Origin: SMWD01 sp964629475 | Lineage (GTDB): Bacteria; Pseudomonadota; Gammaproteobacteria; Steroidobacterales; GCA-2729495 | Length of the DNA: 64,000 nucleotides | Assembly: GCA_964629475.1 (NCBI GenBank) | Contig: CAZVQW010000001.1 | Coordinates: 186,001 to 250,000 of the forward strand | Direction of reading: 5' to 3' | Part shown: positions 57,749 through 64,000 of the stretch, piece after piece | How positions within the stretch are numbered: position 1 is the stretch's first letter | Layout: the number at the start of each line of letters is the position of its first letter | Made by a program: the position numbers and the translations under genes | Notes under the pieces: model-generated | Databases searched by the model: none | The model's input: the letters and a program-made list of their open reading frames with translations, nothing else | What the model was told of the DNA's origin: nothing

Positions 57749-58441
57749 ATGAGAGCACTCAGGGAAAAATTAATAAGAATCAGTATCGGCCTCGCTCTCG
57801 CCTCAGCCATACTCATCACCGGTTGCACCAGTGCACCGCCATCCTTTCAGGAGGGTCCGGATGCCGAGATCACATTTGACGGGCTCGTGCGAATCGATAA
57901 CACGCAGTTCAAACACGTCTGGGCCGATCCGGATGCAGATTTGTCCGGCTACACGAAGATAGTGCCGATCCGGGCGACGGTCGAATTTCGCGCCGTCAAG
58001 CCGGTGTCAAGGACAGGGGCAGCAAGATCATCGACAAGCGAATTTCCGATCGATGAAAAAACTCAACAGAAGATTGTCGACACGGTCAGTGAGATTTTTA
58101 GCGAGGAAATTGCCCAGAACAATCGTTTTGCGATAAGCGATAAAGCAGGCCCCGATACGTTAATCGTGGCCGGGTCTCTGCTCGATATCGTCTCCCACGT
58201 ACCGCCCGAACCTATCGGCAGAGGCGATATATTTATTTCCAGTGTTGGTGAGATTACGCTGGTGCTCGAACTCAAAGACTCACAAAGCGGCGAAACGCTT
58301 GTGCGCGCGGTAGAACGCCGTGCCCTGGAACCAGCGGGCAACAGGGGCATGCGCTCCAATGCGGCCACAAATCAGAATGAGTTGCGCCGCCTCGCCAGAC
58401 GCTGGGGCGCAAGGCTCCGCGAGGGCCTGGACTCACTCTGA
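57749..58441 (+). CDS. DUF3313-like lipoprotein
   Basis: A 230-residue lipoprotein; the signal ends LITGCTS with Cys at about 26. The segment FKHVWADPDADLSGYTKIVPIRATVEFR near 54-81 resembles DUF3313 proteins, which begin with a similar 'W-x-x-P-x-x-x-L-x-x-Y' region. I start at the ATG at 57749 behind GGAGA; the open frame from 57509 overlaps the DUF4136 gene. The end is basic (RRLARRWGARLREGLDSL). It forms a pair with the DUF4136 gene. The function is unknown. Confidence 0.75.
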   Translation: MRALREKLIRISIGLALASAILITGCTSAPPSFQEGPDAEITFDGLVRIDNTQFKHVWADPDADLSGYTKIVPIRATVEFRAVKPVSRTGAARSSTSEFPIDEKTQQKIVDTVSEIFSEEIAQNNRFAISDKAGPDTLIVAGSLLDIVSHVPPEPIGRGDIFISSVGEITLVLELKDSQSGETLVRAVERRALEPAGNRGMRSNAATNQNELRRLARRWGARLREGLDSL

Positions 58442-58539
58442 GATCCTTACAATTTTGTAACCTGCCCCATACCCGGGGGCACGCGCACTTATGCTAAAAT
58501 CCCGGGTTGTGTGCTTACTGAAGTAACAGGAGTTTTTCA

Positions 58540-59241
58540 ATGCAGCCAGTACGAAGATCAGGACCCAGTCAAAACGGAACGACCGCGATGTATCCCGACG
58601 CGATACGAGAATCCGCGCTGGCGACCAACAAGGTCCTGAAGAACACCTATATCCTTCTGTCTGCCACGCTGCTATTCAGCGCAGTCATGGCGGCCGTTGC
58701 GATGGCTGTCAACATGCCATGGATCAACCCGATCGTGACACTCGTCGGATATTTCGGCCTGTTGTTCCTGACCAGCAAATTTCGCAACTCCGCCATCGGC
58801 ATTGTTTGCGTATTTGCTCTGACCGGCTTCATGGGGCTGACCCTCGGACCGCTGCTCAGCGCCTATATCGAGAATGTACCGAATGGCGGGCAACTCGTAC
58901 TGACATCGCTCGGCACGACAGGACTGATTTTCCTGGCACTCAGCGCTTACGTGCTGACGACGCGCAAAGATCTCAGCTTCATGGGCGGCTTTTTGATGGT
59001 CGGTCTGCTGGGCATGCTCGGGGTGATCGTCATTGGCCTGTTTGTCGATATGTCGGCATTTCAGATGGCGATCTCGGCCGGTATCGTGCTCTTGATGTCC
59101 GGAATGATCCTGTTTCAGACCAGCGCGATCATCCATGGCGGTGAAACCAACTACATCATGGCGACCATCAGCCTGTACGTTAGTATTTACAATATTTTTA
59201 TTCACCTGCTGATGCTGTTCGGCATGGGTGGCGACGACTAG
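58540..59241 (+). CDS. yccA: Bax inhibitor-1/YccA-family membrane protein
   Basis: A 233-residue protein with seven hydrophobic helices. NKVLKNTYILLSATLLFSAVMAA near 29-51 and the last helices with the SLYVSIYNIFIHLLMLFG end are the YccA/BI-1 signature; the pore-lining Asp pair is near DMSAF. In E. coli YccA is a substrate and modulator of the FtsH protease and is thought to limit FtsH action on SecY. It is a single-gene unit ended by a strong terminator. Confidence 0.92.
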   Translation: MQPVRRSGPSQNGTTAMYPDAIRESALATNKVLKNTYILLSATLLFSAVMAAVAMAVNMPWINPIVTLVGYFGLLFLTSKFRNSAIGIVCVFALTGFMGLTLGPLLSAYIENVPNGGQLVLTSLGTTGLIFLALSAYVLTTRKDLSFMGGFLMVGLLGMLGVIVIGLFVDMSAFQMAISAGIVLLMSGMILFQTSAIIHGGETNYIMATISLYVSIYNIFIHLLMLFGMGGDD

Positions 59242-59270
59242 ATCGGCATCCCGTCCCACAAGACAGGAAA

Positions 59271-59296
59271 AACCTCGCTTCGGCGAGGTTTTTTTT
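59271..59296. terminator. Strong intrinsic terminator after yccA, bidirectional
   Basis: AACCTCGC (59271-59278), a TTCG tetraloop and GCGAGGTT (59283-59290) form a perfect 8-bp stem, then a T-run to 59296. An A-run before the stem (59268-59272) gives a U-run on the other strand, so it can also stop the convergent peptidase transcript. Confidence 0.95.
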
Positions 59297-59304
59297 GGGT
59301 TGAA

Positions 59305-61467
59305 TTACTCGGCTACCACAAGCCCGAGTTCAGCGGCGACAAATGCCCATTGATCGGCATACTCAGCGATGATCTTTGTAGTCGATGCACCGGCACCATG
59401 GCCGGTCCGTGTTTCAATGCGAATCAATGCCGGCCGCGGACATTCCTGTGCATACTGTAGTGCAGCCGCGTATTTGTAGCTGTTCCACGGTGCAACACGA
59501 TCATCATTCGCATCGGCCATGACCAGGGTCGACGGATAGCAAGCGCCACGCTGTAAATTGTGCAGCGGCGAGTAGGCATACAAGGCCTGAAACTCAGCGG
59601 GGTTTTCACTCAACCCGTAATCGCTCGACCACTGGCGCGCATTGGCGCTCGAGGTGTGATATCGCAGCATATCCATTACACCGACCGCCGGTACGGCCGC
59701 GGCAAACAGGTCAGGTCGCTGGCTGGCGACGGCACCGACCAGCAACCCACCATTGCTACCGCCCCAGATCGCGAGTTGGTCCACCGACGTATAGCCGTTG
59801 CCGATCAGCCATTCGGCGGCAGCGATAAAGTCATCGAACACATTTTGCTTGTTCAGCTTTGTTCCAGCCTCATGCCAAGCCTCGCCATATTCGCCCCCAC
59901 CACGCAAGTTGGCGACCGCATAAGTGCCACCCGCTTCGAGCCAGGCTATGCGCGATGTCGAGTAACGTGGCAGCAGTGAAACATTAAAGCCGCCATAGCC
60001 ATACAAAACGGTGGGCAATGGCTGGTCGGTGGGCTTGTCCCTGCGCCGCACGATAGTCATCGGCACGCAGGTTCCATCTCTGCTCTCGTAAAACACCTGG
60101 GAACTTTGATAGCTTCGTGGATCGAATCCTACGTTCGGTGCATGGACAACAGCAGTGGCCTTCGACTGTAAATCAAACCGGTACACTGTCGTTGGCGTAG
60201 TAAAATCGGTATACGAGAAAAATGTTTCCAGATCATCGTAACGTCCGGCAAAACCGGCAACCGTGCCTTTGCCCGGCAATTCGACACGACCGAGATCTGT
60301 CCCGCCTGACGAAAACAGCCTGACCTGTGCGTGCGCATCGACGATATAACGCACGATCAGCATCTCACCGACGAATGAAGCCCCTTCGATCGCCTCCTTC
60401 TGCTCGGCTACGAGTGTGCGCCAGCTTTCCGGGCCTGGTCGATTCAGATCGATCTCGATGACACGTCCGAGCGGCGCATCGTGTGTCGTCTTGAAAATCA
60501 ACCGTTCGTCGATATTGCCGAGAAACTCGTACTGTGCATCCCAGGCATCGAGCAACCGCACGACCGCACCGGTCGGCTGTCCGTCATCCAGCGGCATCAG
60601 GTACACGCCATTGGAGGCATAGCCGTCAAACAAATTTATCACCAGGTAGCGACCGTCATCGGTCACCGATCCATATGGGTTACGCGTCGGATGATCAGTT
60701 ACAGCATAAATGAGCCGGTCATCGACCTGCGGCGACCCGATCACGTGATACCAGATCGATACCTGCCGTGCGTCGTCGTAAACACCCGGCGTGACGGATT
60801 TCGGATAACGGCTATAGAAAAACCCGCTACTGTCCTGCGCCCAGGCCACATCGGAAAATTTAATCCCAACCAGGTTCTGATCCAAAGTTTCGCCGGAATC
60901 GACCGCCAACACTGCCCATCTGCGCCAATCGCTGCCACCATCAGACAAACTGTAAGCGAGGCGCCTGCCATCGCGACTTAACCGGAAGTCACCAATCGAC
61001 ACGGTGCCATCTGCTGCAATAGCTCCAGGGTTTACCAACAAGCGTCCGCGTTCCAGCGGATCATCCGTCACCCAGAGCTGATCCTGCTCAAGTTGGCCCG
61101 TGTTGTACGTATACACATAGCGGCCTCCGCTTGCCTGCGGTACGTCAAAACGCTCGTAGTCAATGAGTGCACGCAACCGCTTGGCAAAACTGTCACGGCC
61201 GGGCAACCCGGATAGGTAACGCTGTGCCAGAACATTTTGTGCCGTGATCCAGCTTTGCGTCGCAGGAGCCGCCGGATCTTCGAGCCAGCGATAAGGGTCT
61301 GGCACGATCGTGCCATGATAATCATCAACCTGCTCCGAACGCGGGCTCGTCGGGTAGTCGAGTGATGATATGTCTTGTGGTCCACGCGGTGAATGGCCGC
61401 AACCAGATTGAATGACCGCAACTACGGCAACAATCAAGGACAGCGTAACAGTACGACTAACCGACAT
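59305..61467 (-). CDS. Prolyl oligopeptidase family (S9A) lipoprotein
   Basis: A 720-residue S9A serine peptidase. It has a lipoprotein signal ending IQSGCGHS (Cys at about 23), then the DPYRWLEDP motif near 56-64, a seven-blade propeller (about 110-440) and a C-terminal hydrolase domain with the nucleophile in IWGGSNGGLLVGA near 563, Asp in MADANDDRVAPW near 644 and His in RTGHGAGAST near 690. Members cut proline-containing short peptides. Lipid anchoring would place it in the periplasm or on the outer membrane. It is 4 bp downstream of serS on the same strand. Confidence 0.93.
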   Translation of the reverse strand: MSVSRTVTLSLIVAVVAVIQSGCGHSPRGPQDISSLDYPTSPRSEQVDDYHGTIVPDPYRWLEDPAAPATQSWITAQNVLAQRYLSGLPGRDSFAKRLRALIDYERFDVPQASGGRYVYTYNTGQLEQDQLWVTDDPLERGRLLVNPGAIAADGTVSIGDFRLSRDGRRLAYSLSDGGSDWRRWAVLAVDSGETLDQNLVGIKFSDVAWAQDSSGFFYSRYPKSVTPGVYDDARQVSIWYHVIGSPQVDDRLIYAVTDHPTRNPYGSVTDDGRYLVINLFDGYASNGVYLMPLDDGQPTGAVVRLLDAWDAQYEFLGNIDERLIFKTTHDAPLGRVIEIDLNRPGPESWRTLVAEQKEAIEGASFVGEMLIVRYIVDAHAQVRLFSSGGTDLGRVELPGKGTVAGFAGRYDDLETFFSYTDFTTPTTVYRFDLQSKATAVVHAPNVGFDPRSYQSSQVFYESRDGTCVPMTIVRRRDKPTDQPLPTVLYGYGGFNVSLLPRYSTSRIAWLEAGGTYAVANLRGGGEYGEAWHEAGTKLNKQNVFDDFIAAAEWLIGNGYTSVDQLAIWGGSNGGLLVGAVASQRPDLFAAAVPAVGVMDMLRYHTSSANARQWSSDYGLSENPAEFQALYAYSPLHNLQRGACYPSTLVMADANDDRVAPWNSYKYAAALQYAQECPRPALIRIETRTGHGAGASTTKIIAEYADQWAFVAAELGLVVAE

Positions 61468-61471
61468 CGCC

Positions 61472-62749
61472 TCAGGCCAAAATCACTTCCTGACCATTCA
61501 TATACGGCTGCAGCACATCCGGGACCCGAATCGAACCATCTTCCTGCTGATAGCTCTCCATCACGGCAACCAGCGCCCGGCCGGCTGCGACGCCTGAACC
61601 GTTCAGCGTATGCACGAGCTCCGGCTTGCCGGTCTCCGGGTTGCGCCAGCGCGCCGCCATGCGTCGCGCCTGGTAGTCTTCATAATTACTGCATGAAGAA
61701 ATTTCGCGATAACGATCCTGGCTTGGTATCCAGACTTCGATGTCATAAGTCTTGGCTGCACCGAAACCGATATCGCCGGCGCACAACGTGATAACCCGAT
61801 AGGGCAAACCGAGCTTCTGCAGGACTGTTTCCGCATGTCCCGTCAATTCCTCCAGCTCCACATAGGATTGGTCGGGTCGCACGATGTGGACGAGTTCGAC
61901 CTTTTCGAACTGATGCTGTCGAATCATGCCCCGTGTGTCCTGACCATGTGACCCGGCCTCGGAACGAAAACACGGCGTATGGGCGGCAAATTTCAGCGGC
62001 AGGCGCTCGGCAGCGATAATCTCGTCACGGACGAGATTGGTCACCGGCACTTCGGCTGTCGGGATCAGGTAATACTCCTGATCGCCACACAACGCGAACA
62101 GATCCTCACCAAACTTGGGCAATTGACCCGTACCGCGCAACGAATCGCCGTTGACGATATAAGGCGCATAGATTTCGGCATAACCATGGTGTTCCGTATG
62201 CAGGTTCAGCATGAACTGGATCAGGGCACGATGCAGCCGGGCCAGACCGCCCTGCAAGACGCTAAAGCGCGCGCCGGTCAGCTTCGCTGCCGCCTCGAAA
62301 TCCATCTGACCGAGTGCCGCACCAAGGTCAACATGATCGCGCGGCGTGAACGACAACGCCGTCGGCTCGCCCCAGCTGCGTATTTCGATATTATCGGCTT
62401 CATCCGACCCATCCGGCACCGAGTCGTGCAGCAGATTAGGCAGCCCCATCTGCAGGTTGCTCAGGTTTGACTGAACCTCGCCGAGTTCCGTATCAACCGA
62501 TTTCAGCTCATCGCCGAGCGACTGAACCGCATCCAGCAACGGCTGGATCTCTTCACCCGCCGCCTTGGCTGTGCCGATGCCCTTGGATTTGACGTTGCGC
62601 TCATTACGCAATTCTTCGACACGAATCTGCAATGCCTTGCGCCGCTCTTCCAAAGCAACGTATGCATCGGTGTCGAACGCAAAACCACGGCGGGCAAGAT
62701 TCACCCTGACGCCATCGATGTCGTTCCTCAATAACTTCTGATCTAACAT
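61472..62749 (-). CDS. serS: Seryl-tRNA synthetase
   Basis: A 425-residue class II synthetase (E. coli, 430). The N-terminal coiled-coil arm lies at about 27-100. Motif 2 is around FRSEAGSHGQDTRGMIRQHQFEKVEL near 256-281, and motif 3 near GSGVAAGRALVAVMESYQ close to the end (about 385-402). It charges tRNA-Ser. It lies between rarA (upstream, on the same strand) and the peptidase gene, an arrangement seen in many gammaproteobacteria (rarA-serS). Confidence 0.97.
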   Translation of the reverse strand: MLDQKLLRNDIDGVRVNLARRGFAFDTDAYVALEERRKALQIRVEELRNERNVKSKGIGTAKAAGEEIQPLLDAVQSLGDELKSVDTELGEVQSNLSNLQMGLPNLLHDSVPDGSDEADNIEIRSWGEPTALSFTPRDHVDLGAALGQMDFEAAAKLTGARFSVLQGGLARLHRALIQFMLNLHTEHHGYAEIYAPYIVNGDSLRGTGQLPKFGEDLFALCGDQEYYLIPTAEVPVTNLVRDEIIAAERLPLKFAAHTPCFRSEAGSHGQDTRGMIRQHQFEKVELVHIVRPDQSYVELEELTGHAETVLQKLGLPYRVITLCAGDIGFGAAKTYDIEVWIPSQDRYREISSCSNYEDYQARRMAARWRNPETGKPELVHTLNGSGVAAGRALVAVMESYQQEDGSIRVPDVLQPYMNGQEVILA

Positions 62750-62794
62750 TAGGTGTTACTTCTATCTTTTTGTTTAATATATGATTAATGAATT

Positions 62795-64000
62795 TTATTT
62801 TTCGAACTTTTCAGTTTTCCTGAGCGTCGCCAGCTTGGCGGCGATCTGGCTTTCAAGCCCACGATCTACCGGTTCGTAGTAAATCCGGCCTTCCATTTCG
62901 GCAGGAAAATACTGTTCGCCGGCCGCAAATCCACCCGGCTCATCGTGTGCATAACGGTAGTCTCTGCCATGTCCGAGACTTCTGGCCAGTGCCGTCGGTG
63001 CATTGCGCAGATGCGCGGGCACTTCCAGCGAACCAAATTTGCGGGCATCGTCTGTCGCTGCATTATAAGCCCGATAAACCGCATTGCTCTTGGCCGCACA
63101 GGCCAGAAATACGACCGCCTGGGCCAGCGCGAGTTCACCCTCGGGACTGCCCAGGCGTTCAAAAGCTTCCCAGGCATCGAGCGCAATGCGCAGTGCTCTC
63201 GGATCAGCATTGCCAATGTCTTCAGAGGCCATGCGCACAATCCTGCGGGCGAGGAAGTTCGGGTCCACACCGCCATCGAGCATGCGCGACAGCCAATACA
63301 GCGATGCATCCGGGTCCGATCCGCGCACCGCTTTGTGCAAAGCCGAAATCTGGTCGTAGAAATAGTCTCCCTGCCGGTCGAAGCGCCGCACGGTTCCGGC
63401 ACAGGCTTCATCTATACTGCCTGAGTCGACAGTCCGGGCCCTGTTGTTAGCTTCTTCTTCATCGGCGCCATCATCCGATAAGCCAATCGCAAGTTCGAGC
63501 AGGTTTAATGCTCGGCGCGCATCGCCGTCGGCGGCGGCGGCAATTTTTTCCAGCCCGTCGTCCGTGACCTCAATTGGTTGCTCGAACGTTGCCACCGATA
63601 ACGCACGATGCAGAACGGCGACGAGATCCTCGTCACTCAATGCCTTGAGAACGTAGACACGCGCCCGGGATAACAGTGCGTTATTCAATGCGAACGACGG
63701 GTTCTCGGTCGTTGCACCGATGAACGTGATCGTCCCGTCCTCGACCCAGGGCAAGAAAGCATCCTGCTGGGCCTTGTTAAACCGGTGCACCTCATCGAGG
63801 AACAGGATGGTCGGCGTGCCCGGGTGCGCCTGTGCCTGCGCGATGGCTGCACGAATATCCTTGACGCCGGCCAAGACCGCAGACAAGCCGATGAAGTTCG
63901 CCTCGGCTGCCTGCGCCACGAGCCTGGCCAACGTGGTCTTGCCGGTTCCGGGCGGCCCCCACAGGATTGCCGAATGCAGGGAACTGGCCTCAACCAGTCG
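62795..64000 (-). CDS. rarA: Replication-associated recombination protein A (5' end beyond the window)
   Basis: The last 401 residues of a RarA/MgsA AAA+ ATPase; the frame is open through base 64000, so the start is outside. Walker A GPPGTGKTT is coded at about 63935-63961, Walker B FLDEVHRFNKAQQD follows, then sensor 1 FIGATTENPSF and the R-A-R-V-Y segment. The C-terminal part with DDPLY-like 'GSDPDASLYWLSRMLDGG' and HDEPGGFAAGEQYFP are RarA signatures. It forms tetramers at stalled replication forks with SSB. It is followed by serS after 45 AT-rich bases. Confidence 0.95.
   Translation of the reverse strand, partial: RLVEASSLHSAILWGPPGTGKTTLARLVAQAAEANFIGLSAVLAGVKDIRAAIAQAQAHPGTPTILFLDEVHRFNKAQQDAFLPWVEDGTITFIGATTENPSFALNNALLSRARVYVLKALSDEDLVAVLHRALSVATFEQPIEVTDDGLEKIAAAADGDARRALNLLELAIGLSDDGADEEEANNRARTVDSGSIDEACAGTVRRFDRQGDYFYDQISALHKAVRGSDPDASLYWLSRMLDGGVDPNFLARRIVRMASEDIGNADPRALRIALDAWEAFERLGSPEGELALAQAVVFLACAAKSNAVYRAYNAATDDARKFGSLEVPAHLRNAPTALARSLGHGRDYRYAHDEPGGFAAGEQYFPAEMEGRIYYEPVDRGLESQIAAKLATLRKTEKFEK

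Noticed and set aside
1..64000. Search for CRISPR arrays, prophage or defence islands
   Set aside because: No regularly spaced repeats, no phage structural genes and no recognisable restriction, toxin-antitoxin or defence genes were seen. The IS110 element is the only mobile element.

Overview
The window (about 57% GC by eye) looks like chromosome of a gammaproteobacterium. The clues are a bifunctional HisB inside a compact his operon, a long-form HisG next to a TrpR-like YerC/YecD regulator, a TonB2/TtpC-type energising cluster with DUF3450, scattered REP-like palindromes, and DksA-like, YccA, RarA and SerS homologues. I cannot name the genus. No CRISPR array, prophage or rRNA operon is visible.

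Layout. 1-5.2 kb: the start of a probable AddB-like nuclease, then a leftward operon (3-mercaptopyruvate sulfurtransferase, conserved hypothetical, MFS carrier, AlaA-type aminotransferase). 5.3-7.0 kb: etfB-etfA. 7.0-14.7 kb: membrane protein, Prx5-type peroxiredoxin, a TRAP permease pair without a binding protein, an MFS carrier, a SpoIIAA-like protein, an aldehyde dehydrogenase and an aldo/keto reductase. 14.8-26.3 kb: MscS, then a catabolic block with an MhpR-like IclR regulator, hydantoinase/oxoprolinase HyuA-HyuB, HMG-CoA-lyase-like aldolase, type III CoA-transferase, VOC protein, TauE/SafE carrier, a FAH-fold protein lacking two metal ligands, and a 2Fe-2S ferredoxin. 26.4-32.2 kb: a seven-gene Ton cluster (DUF3450, TtpC-like, ExbB, two ExbD, TonB, TPR lipoprotein-sized partner). 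32.5-38.6 kb: leuA-ilvE-leuC-leuD-leuB behind an attenuator-like leader. 38.7-39.8 kb: MetB. 39.9-41.2 kb: an IS110-family element. 41.3-48.5 kb: TrpR-like regulator and hisGDCBHAFE, then tRNA-Arg(CCT). 48.7-53.0 kb: a thiamine salvage operon under a TPP riboswitch (TonB-dependent receptor, YkoF-like protein, PnuT, small-molecule kinase). 53.0-64 kb: DksA-like protein, YjbQ, a pseudo-histidine-phosphatase, O-methyltransferase with divergent AraC regulator, two lipoproteins, YccA, prolyl oligopeptidase, SerS and RarA (cut by the right edge).

The most striking observation is the IS110 element. Removing bases 39994-41225 restores a REP palindrome whose rejoined sequence matches another REP copy in the window. 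The 5' non-coding end of the element can be folded into a bridge RNA whose four guide segments match the target and donor ends, with a CT core. Other points worth a look are hisF, which appears to start at AUU; the absence of HisI from an otherwise complete his operon; a trpO-like palindrome in front of the TrpR-like his regulator; the complete thiamine scavenging operon; and two enzymes of known folds that lack their catalytic or metal residues.

All calls come from reading the sequence and from family knowledge. No database search was run.
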